From contig NC_030992.1 of the NCBI RefSeq assembly GCF_000149955.1, positions 3,116,850 to 3,180,849 on the forward strand: a stretch of 64,000 nucleotides of DNA. The letters run 5' to 3'. Under the pieces are notes generated by a model that saw only the letters and a list, made by a program, of their open reading frames with translations, did no database searches and was not told the origin of the DNA. Of this stretch, positions 22,332 to 33,173 are shown piece by piece (the first letter of the stretch is position 1; the number at the start of each line of letters is the position of its first letter). Made by a program: the position numbers and the translations under genes. The DNA comes from Fusarium oxysporum f. sp. lycopersici 4287 (Eukaryota; Ascomycota; Sordariomycetes; Hypocreales; Nectriaceae).

Positions 22332-25300
22332 TCAGCCCAGGTTCGACTCCTCCTCCAAGACCCCCTTGGCTCTTAAAATGGGACCCAACTCCTTCAACCT
22401 CACAGGCTTCGTCAAGAACAAATCCAATCCGCTGACAGTAGCCTCCCTCTGCGCCTCCTCAGAAGCCAACCCTGTCAAAGCAAGTATCAAAGCAGGTCTC
22501 AACCCCTGTTGTGACTCAAAAGCACGAATCCTTCTCGTTGCTTCAAACCCATCCATGACCGGCATCGAAATATCCATCAAGATACAGCTATATCGGCCAG
22601 GGTCTGCTTCATATGCTGTGACGGCTTCTAAACCGTCTGAAGCTGTTTGATATGGTTGTTTGAGCTTCTTCATGTATGAGGAGAGGATCTTAAGGTTGAT
22701 GAAGTTGTCGTCAACAAGAAGGAACTCGGATGCTCTGAAATAGTCTTTTGGTTGTGTTGGGGTTTCGTCTTCGCTCGCGGGGAAGGGTGAGCTTGGGTTT
22801 GTTAGTGAAGGGGCAGTGCTGGTGACGATGCTCAAAGATTCGGGCTCTGTTGATGCTGTGGTTGGAGATTGGGTAGATGTTTGCATGACTGTCCAGCGAT
22901 ACAAGGCTAGTGAACATGCTTTGGCAAGTTTTCGAGGACCGAGTCTAGATTTGTAGTTAGCCTGGAGCACGGCATATGGCGTATCATAGAATATTACTTA
23001 CGGTTGTGAAATGAACTCGAAGACTCCGGGACGTGGTATTGTCTTGGTGCCAGTGGCATACTGATGTGCGGTAACGGCATTGGCACAGAGCACAATGTTT
23101 GGAATATCCAGGACTGAATCCTGCGGAACATAAGGTCTTTCAAACCCCTCCTCAGACCAAATTGCGAGATCTGGCATGAAGCAAGGTGTCTCTGAGGTGG
23201 TGTTGACCTGCATGTTTAACCATTCCTTGCACATATCCTGCACAAGTTGGTCAGGAGATTCGATCGTTCTTTGTACGGAACCGCCTCCCGTAACGGAGTC
23301 TTTGCTGAAATCAACCAATTTGACCCGAAGACCTCGAAGCTTTTCCGTCTGCGCGTCAAACTCTTCTTCTCGTTGTCGAATTTCACAGACGTTGTGATGG
23401 CAGTCGTCACCAAGCTTCATTGGTAGTCTCACTGTTACCGTAGTACCGACGCCAATTCGACTGTCGACAGAGATGTGACCTCCAAACTGTGCAGTTATCT
23501 GCTTTACGAAGCTAAGTCCGAGACCGGTGCCAGGAGACAAGTGGTTCTCTTGCGAGAATGGTTTGAACAAGCCGTTTTGCAGAAAGTCCTCGCTAATGCC
23601 CACGCCAGTATCAGACACCTTGATGGTTACCCAGCAGTCATTATCATCAGCACCAAAAGCGCTGGTCTGCTCTAAAGAGACCCTGATAATTCCACATTGC
23701 GTGTACTTGAGCGAGTTGCCGAACAGATTCATGATAATTCGACGCACGGGACCTGGCTGGGTGTAGAAACCCCACGATGGTCGTGAGTCGATGACCAGGA
23801 AAACGTCGACGTCTCCGATCTTCGTTGAAAGATTTCCTTTCTTTTTCAATGGAGCTTGAAGCTCCTCCATAGCTTGCATGGTGTCCATTCGGCGGATAGA
23901 TGTGTGACCAGGTCGTCGAGGTGTTTGGCTGGATGATTGGGCAAGGGTGGCCTGTTGAAAGTTGAATCCAGCGTAGACACTCTCGAGAACCTCTTCAGCC
24001 AGAACATCTAGCTGTACGACTTTCCTTGATGGCTTCGAAGCTATTCTAACGGACGAGGACCTGTTGATACCACTTCCGTCTGCCTGGGTCTCTCGAGTCG
24101 CTTCTTGAGGCAAAGCCTTGTTAACCTTGGAATATTCGAGCAAGTGGTCAATTGTATCTGAGAGTGTTCGGCAGCATGTTTCAATGGTGCGAACAATATT
24201 TTGCTGTGGAATAGTAAGGTCTGTATCGTTGAGCAGCTCAACGCTCAGAACGGCACCATGAAGCGGTGATCTCAACTCATGAGACAGTGAGCCAAGTGCA
24301 TCAGTCTTGGCCTTGTCCGCAGCTAGGGTCTCCAACTTGAAGGCCTCGGCCGCCGCGAGCATACCGAGAGCTCTGAGGTAACTTAAGTCGAGGTCGATCG
24401 TGAAGGTACGCTTGATATTGTAAGTGTGAATAAAGCCACCAGCAGACCATCGTTTCTTCCTGAGGTCCCAGACAGGAACGAATGCAATGCTTCGAGCACC
24501 GGGGAAGGTCTCGAGGAGAATACTTGCTTCTTCTCTCTGCTGAACTCGGAACCTGTGGGCTTGTCTGTTATGTAGGTTTCCCCAGTCATTGTTGTTTGGT
24601 GGATGACGAATTGAATCATCAGACAGTTCTTCTTGGAGTAGATTTCCATCGGTGTCGTAGTTGAACACATGGCCCCTAGGGTATCGTCGAATCATCCTGG
24701 CGAGAAGGGCTTGCGGGAGAGCAATATGAGCTGCCCCATGTTCGGAAGAGCCGAGTGCTTGACAAGAGGGTCGTAGACGGTCATCAGAAGAGCCAGTTGT
24801 GTAGGCATCCTCACTCTCATTGTAGCTGAATGTTGAAGGTCGTCGAGTCGCCAGGTCTTCGTCTATCCATTCAGTGGAAGAGCCTGCACTTGAAAACTCA
24901 AGCATGTCTGCATTGAGGAACAAACAGCCATCAGTCTCAATAGAATCCTTGACAATTGACGCTGCTTTTGAGAAGATTTGCCGTGGAGTTTCGAGGAGCT
25001 GACCTGGATCATGGGCAAACTTTGATCTGGCCTGAGGATCACACATGATAACCTCTTTGGTGTGAAGAGCGTTCGTCGTGCGGGAGTCGGCTGTGGCAGT
25101 TGAGTTTCTGACACTCATTCCTCCCAAGGCTTGCTGCAAGTCGTTGATTTTTGGCCTTCGCGACCTGGCCATACCGTCACCTCTCATCTCATGTTCTGCA
25201 TACTCTCGTCCGGTAGATGAGACTTGGCTCAAAGGTGCTGTGTTCCCTTCGACAAAACTGGTCAAACCCCAGCTCTTCCTTTCGCTCCTTCGTTGGTGGC

Positions 25301-26032
25301 TTTTCAGACTGGTGGTCTCGAGATGTTCAGTCACGGCTCTTGAAAGCTCTCTCATAAGTCTTGAATGACTATCCTCCCATGGCAATGAAGGTTCGGTATG
25401 GATTACGCAGATAACTCCGATGTTTACACCACGATCCGTGCGAATTGGCACTGCGGCGTAGAATCTTGCGGCGCCTCCGGGTCGACAGTACGGTTTAGTT
25501 GAGTACTCGGGATCGAGGGTAACATCATCAACTACAATGACGGGTAAGTCGTGGTTGGCCTTTGGTCCAGATGCATCTGATTGAATTTCATCGGAACATA
25601 ATGTGCTTTCACAAGCACTATGCGATCGCGGGATTGCAGTTCCACAATGCCAAAGAGTTTCCGGGTGACCATCCTGTCCCAAGCTCGGAATCAATGGGGT
25701 TATCGATGAAGCTTCTGCGATGATATACTGATGAGTCTGATCAAACAATGAGATCATTGAGCGCGCTGCACCAGTTTGAGAAGCCGCCAAACGAGCCAGG
25801 GCTGTCAATACGACATCAGGAGACGTGGAGAGCTCATTGCTCGGAACAGGCAATCCAGTATCGTTAAAGCGAACATTGGTGAAAAGCGAGTCGTCATATC
25901 TAACTGGATCTCAGTAACATAACTCAACATTTCTAGGGTGAAATTGCCTCGTTACCTGAACGTCTCGCGCTCCCGAGTAGCTTCAGAAACGATGCTTTTC
26001 TTCGGCACCTGTACACAAGCTGGACTGGCCAT
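22332..26032 (-). CDS. Hybrid histidine kinase with N-terminal GAF domain
   Basis: Three exons (26032-25956, 25899-23002, 22944-22332) with 56- and 57-bp introns give 1195 aa in exact frame. A GAF-type sensor occupies residues ~60-220 (ARLAASQTGAARSMISLFDQ, VVDDVTLDPEYSTKPYC, RFYAAVPIRTDRGVNIGV). The kinase core has the H-box ALGSLSHELRSPLHGAV (phospho-acceptor His near residue 564), the N-box RRIIMNLFGNSLKYT, and the G-boxes SDTGVGIS and GTGLGLSFVKQ. The C-terminal receiver has VDDNFINLKIL, the phosphorylated Asp in ILMDISMPVMDG (near residue 1116) and the Lys in LTKPVRL. No membrane helices are visible, so it is a soluble sensor. It probably feeds the YPD1-type phosphorelay; the signal is unknown. 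Confidence 0.93.
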
Positions 26033-27057
26033 TCTCAGCAGTGCACATTCGAAGGAATCTTCAACGTTTTCCCCCAACGGTCATTTTCACCATTGGCAAA
26101 AGACAGAAGAAGAGCATTGAAGGTTGGATTCCTAGGGTTTGCCACTAGGGGCGAACGCCGAAGACCGGGAGGCTGGAAGGTAGAGTTTAGTTAGAGTGAG
26201 TCTAGACTCGGCGATTATGCTAGAATCCCCACAGAGCGGCGATCGACAAATCTGCGGTTGAGCAAGGGGACGCGAGTCTCAGTCTAAGTGGAGAATCATG
26301 TCATAATTGGNNNNNNNNNNNNNNNNNNNNNNNNNNNNNNNNNNNNNNNNNNNNNNNNNNNNNNNNNNNNNNNNNNNNNNNNNNNNNNNNNNNNNNNNNN
26401 NNNNNNNNNNNNNNNNNNNNNAAAACAGTACATACCAGGATCTAATCTTTCAGCCACCCTGGGCAGGCGTGGGGGGAGGGGAGGCGGTTGATTGAAACAG
26501 GTTTACCCGTCTGTACTGCTGTTTCTGCCGATCAGATGACTACTGTTTCTAGAATCTTTCCATAAAACAACAAATAATACTGTTATCTATCAAATGTCAA
26601 GAAATGCTACTAGCTTGTACGATTAGCTGACGGCTTCGATGTTGACAGATACCGCCTTGAAAAGAACCTCAGATCAGACCCCTGTCCAGGTGGCTGTGGC
26701 TTACATTCGGACTGCGACGCTATTTGGCTTTGTATGTACGAGATACGAAATTATATTTATACGACTGCGTAAACAGAGCATAAACACCCTATCAATATGT
26801 GATCGACTCTCTCGCGGGCTTCTGTCAACGGCATTGGATTTACTAACCAGTTCAACGAGATCAAATACCTTTCGTCATTTGAACGTGTGTCACGTGAAAC
26901 TGCTAGCTTCCCGATGTTTTAGACTGAACCTCGGTCTAGTTTATGTATCATCGAACTGCATCTCTCCCATGGCTGAAGGAAACCTATTCTATCCTCATAT
27001 ATCGCAAAAGTGCAAGCTCAGCTTTCTCGTTTGGTCCTGACTTCCATTGAGATAACA
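26033..27057. other. Intergenic region containing an assembly gap
   Basis: Divergent spacer between the histidine kinase and the methyltransferase starts. No gene seen in the readable parts; a short G-rich tract lies at 26466-26490. Confidence 0.5.
26311..26421. other. Assembly gap (111 N)
   Basis: A run of unknown bases, about 280 bp upstream of the histidine kinase start codon. The true length and content are not known. Confidence 0.99.
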
Positions 27058-27777
27058 ATGGCTCTTCAACTCTCCTTGTCTCAGGCTTCTCTAGCAGCAG
27101 CCATACTAGGTTCAACTTATGGAACCTATCTGGCTCTATCTCCTCCCAATCCCAGCGAACATGCAGCACCATCAACAGGCGACTCAGTTCGATGGCTATT
27201 CTTGACGAGCAAACACACCACAAAGGTCGTCCTGGCCCCTCTTGGGCTGCTATCGCTGCACACTGCTAGCCTAGCTTTGCGCTACCCCAATATCCCTCCA
27301 TCTCTTGTTCATCATGGAATTGAAAATGGGTTCAATCCAGGCCTGATTACATGGTCTGCTGCAACTACAATTCCTTTAGCTCTGATTTTCTGTGCCGGTG
27401 TTCCTCTGCGTTTGGTACCGTATGCATCACTGGGCAAAAACTTCACATTTGCTCTGAAAGAGCCAGATCGATTGAAAACTACCGGTATTTATCAATATCT
27501 CCAACACCCAAGTTATACTGGACTTGCTATTCTCATGATATTCAACGTGGCGCTGCTTGGTAGACTGGATGGTGTTCTGAGCTGCTGGATTCCTCCGAAT
27601 GTCTATGAGACCTTCTGTTCCTGGGCTATAAGATTGCTTCCTTTCACTATATCAGGTATCATGTTTGGAATCTGGACCAGAGTTTCTGAAGAGGAGAAGA
27701 TGCTCAAGAGGGCTTTTGGAAAGGAATGGGAGAGTTGGCATGCAAGAACAGCTCGCTTTGTTCCTTTTATTCTTTAG
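27058..27777 (+). CDS. ICMT/phospholipid-methyltransferase-family membrane protein
   Basis: A single-exon frame of 239 aa. It has several hydrophobic helices (near residues 10-28, 58-75, 95-115, 155-172 and 185-205), so it is an integral membrane protein. The C-terminal half carries the isoprenylcysteine carboxyl methyltransferase signature: SLGKNFTFALKEPDRLKTTG, then IYQYLQHPSYTG, then RVSEEEKMLKRAFGKEWESW. These residues bind S-adenosylmethionine in this family. It could be an ICMT for prenylated CAAX proteins or one of the shorter fungal relatives of unknown substrate. The divergent N-terminal half makes the second more likely. Confidence 0.82.
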   Translation: MALQLSLSQASLAAAILGSTYGTYLALSPPNPSEHAAPSTGDSVRWLFLTSKHTTKVVLAPLGLLSLHTASLALRYPNIPPSLVHHGIENGFNPGLITWSAATTIPLALIFCAGVPLRLVPYASLGKNFTFALKEPDRLKTTGIYQYLQHPSYTGLAILMIFNVALLGRLDGVLSCWIPPNVYETFCSWAIRLLPFTISGIMFGIWTRVSEEEKMLKRAFGKEWESWHARTARFVPFIL

Positions 27778-28157
27778 CTGATTTATGTCCTTCATAAATC
27801 AATGTGCCAATAAAAATGACCTTGGTTTCATACTATACTTGACCGCAAAATGAGCAAGTTTTAGTTTGACGCTATCATAAGAAAATCGAGAAGATCGATA
27901 TCGAAGCACCATAGTGATACGTAAGATAAAAAACAGTTTTACAAATGTAGCAATTCAGTACATTCCTGAAAACCACAAGATATCTGTTCAATCTAAACAC
28001 GGAAACTGAACGATCGAATAAACCGCAATACCAGACTCTTTCCAATCCAACATTTGCCTCAAATGACACGGTCTATGCTCTGTAACTCTTCTTCCCAGAG
28101 TCCAATGATGCTTCATCCAGTTCCTCCATGCTAGAATCCATAAAATTCAGCAGTTCG
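27778..28157. other. Convergent 3' intergenic region
   Basis: AT-rich and without a clear gene. It may contain the alternative 3' end (to 28073) of the zinc-finger gene. Confidence 0.4.
27809..27814 (+). terminator. Candidate polyadenylation signal of the methyltransferase gene
   Basis: An AATAAA hexamer about 32 bp after the stop codon. Fungal signals are loose, so this is only suggestive. Confidence 0.35.
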
Positions 28158-29109
28158 TTACTCTTGCTGCAGTCCACTTGTCTTAAACTGGATGTTAGAA
28201 AGTCCCAGCCAAACCCTCGCCTTTCGGACCGCTTCGTGGAAAGCTCTATGTGGCTGTTGAGTTGCCTCGGTATGGTCCCCTCCCATTTCCGGAGTTTCCA
28301 TCTCAGTGACAGCTACCTGCGAGTTGCCGAAAATACAACATTCCTGTTGCTTCTCTTCGTACATATGATGGCTATCTCCGGTGCTCTCACACCATAGAAC
28401 TTCGGCAGGTGTTGGCAGCGTGGGACGCCGAATGATAGTCTTGTCGTTATGGGAAGCGTGAGTTGATCGTATGAGCTGAGTTTCTTGACTTTGTCGACTT
28501 TCTTGAGCGTTGTAACTTTCTTCGTTCTTATAGAATCTCGTAATCTCGCATGTCATCTGGAAATGACAGTGGTTCTTGGAAGCCATGTGATGTTGAATCC
28601 CTTCCAGCGTGCGACGTTGCTTGCCACAGGATATACTCTCGTAGCAACCGAATATAATTCGATTAAGGTATCGTGCGACAGTGATAGGCTCAATACCATG
28701 GCTTTTCAGGGTTGGGATGGTGGAGCTGTGGCATATCTTCATGTGAGCCATGTTCTCGTCGAAGGTCGAGCTCGTGTGGCGGCAAAAGAGACAGAGTTCT
28801 TCATGAAATTCTGGAGCCTCTACCTGATAGAGCTCAGACTCATCCCCTGGCCTTTCATCTGAGGGTTCATCCCATGATTCCTTGACTCAATCCCAGTTTT
28901 CCAAGGCTTTCTCCATGACATAACGAGGAATAGATGGGCTACTATATCGAATTTGGATCTTGAAAACACTACAAGTACGGTAGCGTATTTAATAAAGCAG
29001 GAGAAAGATAGGGAACTTACTGTCCTTCTGACTTTGAGTGCTCTCGGTGCTCCTCAAAAGCATTGAAGTGGACGCAGCAGGTGCTATACCAAGGCTTGCT
29101 AAGCTGCAT
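28158..29109 (-). pseudogene. REI1/ZNF622-like zinc-finger gene interrupted by in-frame TGA
   Basis: Exon 1 (29109-29021) carries a Cys/His finger (YSTCCVHFNAFEEHREHSKS). A 52-bp intron joins it to a frame from 28968 that runs to 28158 except for one TGA at 28889-28887. After the stop the same frame encodes a second finger, ELCLFCRHTSSTFDENMAHM..CH, and a third, CGKQRRTLEGIQHHM..KNHC. This order and spacing match the REI1/ZNF622 family of cytosolic 60S-maturation factors, but the protein (~290 aa) is much shorter than usual (over 400 aa). Near the 3' end another frame also looks coding and would run to 28073, so the C-terminus is uncertain. Either the gene is a decayed paralog, or a 66-bp in-frame intron with a weak GTTATG donor removes the TGA. 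Confidence 0.6.
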
Positions 29110-29701
29110 GTTGATTGACGGGGAAATGGTGAAGACTGGGAGATACAAGTTCAAGTTGTTGTTCGGACATTTCTCTTTGTTTTGGAAATGAAAGAATGGA
29201 GGGGAAAAAAAGAGAAAAGAATAGGCGCGGTAGTTGTACAAATTGTCTATAGTACACTTGAACTTGGGTTCGGAGTTTCTTGAGAGATTGCAAATGAAGA
29301 AAAAATTTCTCTGCTCAGACGTTCAAAGTGAGCCTCTTGCAGTCACTCTTCAACCTTTTACTGTGGCATGAACATCTTAACCCTTCAGAAAATCGATCGA
29401 ATCATCTCGTGGTCTAGCAAAGACAACAAGTCATAAGAATCTTGATGGTTCCGAACAGCATAGGTATCGGGAGCCAACGAGAGGTGTAGAGCGAGAAAGT
29501 TACCCCTTACTAAGAGGCGTCGCAGATCTCAACCTTGAGCCAAAAATAAAACGGTCACGACATTTTACCAAGCTGCTCAGCTCTGATAGGCTACTGTTGT
29601 GGAACGTAAACCTTATGATGTCTGACAGATGACATACTAAAGGCAGAGTGTGAAACGGTTCAATGGAATAAACTTCAACTGTGTCTAACTCTGATAACAT
29701 A
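29110..29701. other. Intergenic, no gene recognised
   Basis: Upstream of the zinc-finger gene and downstream of the serine hydrolase. Contains A-rich and T-rich runs only. Confidence 0.5.
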
Positions 29702-30901
29702 TTACTGGTCTCTCAGTGCCTTGAGTATGGCAGTCGCCAACTCTGCGTTTTTCGTGAATAAGTCCAACTCATGCTCCGGGTACCCAGATTGAATAGCGAT
29801 CACAGCGTCCAACTTTGGAACTATGTAAATAGACTGGCCGTACATACCAATCGCCACAAAAGCACCATCGTCTCCCATTTTATACTCCTTGTCCGCCCTG
29901 CCTGTCGTCCACCAACCACTTTCGTAGCCAAAGTTGGAGACAAAGTTATCCGGTTGAAGAGCCCTGGCCCCGACACTGTTCTTGGCATCAGAAATGTCTT
30001 GGAACCAACCATGTGGCACATTGGGGCCTTTCCCTCCGTCTCTGAAACTTTCGAGAATAAAACACCCGAAGCGTGCCATATCTGTCAAAGTTATCGAGAG
30101 ACCTCCGTGACCGTCCACGTGTCCTGCGCCTGTTGTTCGTATGTACCCATCGTATTGCATTCCAGCAGGATCCCATATCGTGCGCGAGATGTATTCATTC
30201 AGAGGCTCTCCAGTTGCACGTGAGATCGCCGTCGACAGCACGTAATAGTTCGGGTTGTAGTAGTGAAACTCTTCCCAAGGCTCAGCCACTTTCCTCGAGG
30301 TCTTGAGCCAGTTGATAACAGCTTCAGTGTCAGTTTGGGGATAAAGCTCAGTGGCATACATGGGGTTGGGCACATCCGCGGGTCGCTCTTCTTCTGATTG
30401 TTCAACTACCCCTGAAGACATGCTGGATAGAGCAAGAAGTGGCACGTCTGCCCAAGCAGTTCCTCTCAGCTCTTCGACATGGCGAGATACTGGGTCGTTG
30501 ACGCATAGTTTTCCTTCTTGCTGCGCAATGGCGAGAGCTGTTGCAACAAAAGACTTTGTGACTGATTGAACGTCGTTGCGAGACGCTTGAGAGTTTCCGT
30601 GTCTGTATTCTTCGAGTTTTATGGCTCCATTCTGAACAACAACGCAGCCAGTCAATCCATATCGGCGCATGAAATTGTTGAGATCAATCCCAGAGTTTTC
30701 CTTGATAGCTTCAGCTATGTTGAAAGAAGTATCTCGAGTAAAGCGTCTGAGATATGAGCCATGTCTGACTTGAGTTGTTCGGTTCTGGAAGGTTTCTTCG
30801 CGGAGCCGATAGAGAAGCGGAGTGTAAGCTGGATCAGCCGGATGAATAGATGATAAGCTGAAGCTTCCGATATGATCACTCAGATGCGGCAAGTCTCCCA
30901 T
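29702..30901 (-). CDS. Serine hydrolase of the class-C beta-lactamase/NylB fold
   Basis: A single-exon frame of 399 aa with no signal peptide. It has the S-x-x-K motif of penicillin-recognising hydrolases at residues 113-116 (VQSVTKSF) and a following Tyr in FHYYNPNYY at about residue 215. These positions are close to the catalytic Ser112, Lys115 and Tyr215 of the 6-aminohexanoate-dimer hydrolase NylB. Family landmarks follow: EYISRTIWDPAGM, LSITLTDMARFGCFILE and MGDDGAFVAIGMYGQSIYIVP. Substrates in the family range from beta-lactams to esters and linear amides, so the substrate here is open. The gene starts 628 bp from, and runs away from, the acyltransferase gene at 31530, whose relatives also handle amides. 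Confidence 0.88.
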   Translation of the reverse strand: MGDLPHLSDHIGSFSLSSIHPADPAYTPLLYRLREETFQNRTTQVRHGSYLRRFTRDTSFNIAEAIKENSGIDLNNFMRRYGLTGCVVVQNGAIKLEEYRHGNSQASRNDVQSVTKSFVATALAIAQQEGKLCVNDPVSRHVEELRGTAWADVPLLALSSMSSGVVEQSEEERPADVPNPMYATELYPQTDTEAVINWLKTSRKVAEPWEEFHYYNPNYYVLSTAISRATGEPLNEYISRTIWDPAGMQYDGYIRTTGAGHVDGHGGLSITLTDMARFGCFILESFRDGGKGPNVPHGWFQDISDAKNSVGARALQPDNFVSNFGYESGWWTTGRADKEYKMGDDGAFVAIGMYGQSIYIVPKLDAVIAIQSGYPEHELDLFTKNAELATAILKALRDQ

Positions 30902-31529
30902 CTTTATTATATATCTTCAAACTTCGATGATCCTAATGGAGGAAGCTCAGCTGATACTGAGATTTTCAGGTTTGACTATTTTGGAAGTCGGGTCGCATCC
31001 GAAGCTACTCAACGGAGATGGATACCGGGGATTAATAAGAGGTTCATCGGACCTCCAATCATGATCTATCATTCCCTTTTGTGGTGTCCACCCAAAGTGC
31101 CTATTATCGGCAGACTCGGCCGAGCCAAACCGGCTATAACCCTCCGAACTCTGAAGCTGGCATCAAATGTTGAACCCATGCTATGATAGTACGAAGACTT
31201 TGAAATTAGTTTACTAGCAGACTTCTGGTATGCAATCACTGAATTCGACTACGTTGCGGTGCATCCAGGGGAGTACACTTATACAGATGTCAAAAGATCA
31301 GCCTTACACAATCACGACGATCACGTCAACTGCATGTGCAATGTTGTGCTAGAAAGAGTGATTGTATACGTCAAAGGACCACCAGGATATCTGTAGTATT
31401 GCCTGAGCCAACCCCCACTCTCGATTGGAATCGCGGCATTGATGGGTATATAATCCTCACGTTGGGGTAAGGGAACGGGCTCACTTCTGACTCCGACACT
31501 ATCAATCCACCCTCCGTAAACAACTCATC
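30902..31529. promoter_or_regulatory. Shared divergent promoter of hydrolase and acyltransferase genes
   Basis: 628 bp between two outward-facing start codons, suggesting possible co-regulation. Contains a TATAT-like stretch just upstream of the hydrolase start (near 30905) and TATATAAT at about 31448. No factor site can be named. Confidence 0.4.
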
Positions 31530-32676
31530 ATGCTAAAAGTCCATTGCTCAGGCACGCCCTATGAGGTAAAGAAGCCTCATTCTATGAGCGTCGTAATCCA
31601 AGCTGGAAGACTAACGTACTGCTTATATACAGATCGGCCATCAACATGGCACAGCTGCAAAAGACAGAGTTGTAGGGTCTATCGCCTTTTACAAAGATTT
31701 GTTCCAAGAATCATGCTCCATGAACTGGGAAGCAGTACGTCAAGAGGCTCAACAATACATCCAACCTCTGCAGAAGCTATCTCCACGCTATGTTGAGGAG
31801 CTTCAAGGCTTAGCAGACGGCGCTGGCTTCGAGCTAGTTGATATCGTCGCTCTCAACGTTCGAACAGAGATCACATTCGGCTTATATACTCGAGTCCCGA
31901 GTGCACCTATCCAGACCGATGGCTGCACGAGTGCTGCATATCGTCAGCCTAACGGGGAGGTTCTCCTTGCGCAGAACTGGGACTGGCAGCCTGAACAGGC
32001 ACCTAATCTCTTCATCTGTCATATCTCCCAGCCTGGAACAGATATACCCGATATCTCCATGGTGACTGAAGGGGGTGTAATTGGCAAGATTGGTATTAAC
32101 TCCTCTGGTGTAGGGACCTGTTTAAACGCTATCCGAGCTCGGGGCGTTGATAACACCAAAATTCCCATCCATCTCGCCCTACGAACAGCTTTGGAATCGC
32201 ATTCGGCGCGCGAAGCAGCCGATAAGCTGTATAAAATGGGCACGGCTGGAAGTGGTCATATTCTCGTGTCAGATCCATCTGAGGCTATAGGCTTGGAATG
32301 CACCAGCATAGGGATGAAAGAGATCAACTTTGACGGCAACGGAACACTTATTCATACGAACCACCTACTGCTTGACCATCCCGGAGTAGATGAACCCGGC
32401 TGGATACCAGATTCCACAGACCGTATCAAGCGCATCGCCCAGCTTCTTGATGAGAGATTGGCGACTTCAACCATCGACCATTCTTCATTCTTTGATTTCT
32501 TCAAGGATGAGCAAGGGTATCCAACAGCAATCAACCGCGATAAATTCTCACCCGGGAACGGCAAAGCAACACTCTTCACCATTAATATGGACCTGGCCAA
32601 GAGAAAAGCGATTGTCACTATGGGGAGGCCAACGAATTGGACTGAGAGAATTGAACTATCACCAGGCTTAGCTTAG
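31530..32676 (+). CDS. Acyl-CoA:isopenicillin N/6-APA acyltransferase-family Ntn hydrolase (IAL-like)
   Basis: Exon 1 (31530-31565) encodes 12 residues. After a 67-bp intron, exon 2 (31633-32676) completes 359 aa, against about 357 in the penDE enzyme. The start LKVHCSGTPYE-IGHQHG, the DGCTSAA segment with Gly109-Cys110, and LAQNWDWQP match the family. In penDE enzymes the peptide bond before this Cys is cut by the protein itself to expose the N-terminal nucleophile. The C-terminus (SPGLA) lacks a peroxisomal PTS1 tripeptide, as in the IAL (isopenicillin N acyltransferase-like) proteins of other ascomycetes. No isopenicillin N synthase or ACV synthetase gene is in the window, so penicillin synthesis is not implied; an amide- or acyl-processing role is more likely. 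Confidence 0.9.
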
Positions 32677-33173
32677 GCGAGAGAACATACACATAAGGCT
32701 TATAATCGAGATGAGGAAAGTCATTGTTGTTTCCATATTGCTATGTCTGCAAAGCAATTAACGTTATGTCATAATACCAAACTCAATCTTCGACTTTGCA
32801 AAACTGTAGCATTTTGAGATAAAAGTTGTGGCAAACTTTAAATGAACGGCGACGCATTCCTGCCACCTCAGAACAGCAAGAGCTTATGGGCACAGAGTTT
32901 ATTAGATGTAGTTGATATTGAAGCGCACAAGATTGGAAAGATAAAAACCACACAATATTGGCATCGGAAAACTTTCTGGTCAAAGTCTTGCCCCCTTACT
33001 TCAGGTGTCCAGAAGATGCAGGGTAAGCAGCTTTGGACATGTCTGAGGCGGGGTGTCATTAATCCGTTCCGCGAGATCTGGCCTTATCATGTATCTGAAC
33101 AACTAGAAATCATGATGAAAGTTGTCGTTGCATTGCTCGACAACCTCAAGCTTCTTCGCTCAAATCCGTCGCC
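32677..33173. other. Intergenic, BOS1 promoter at its right end
   Basis: About 0.5 kb. An open frame of 112 codons here runs into the BOS1 start but shows no protein features. Confidence 0.5.

Noticed and set aside
22340..22350. ggttcgactcc, a perfect tRNA B-box match
   Set aside because: It lies in the 3' coding end of the histidine kinase; no cloverleaf stems or A box fit around it, so I call it chance.
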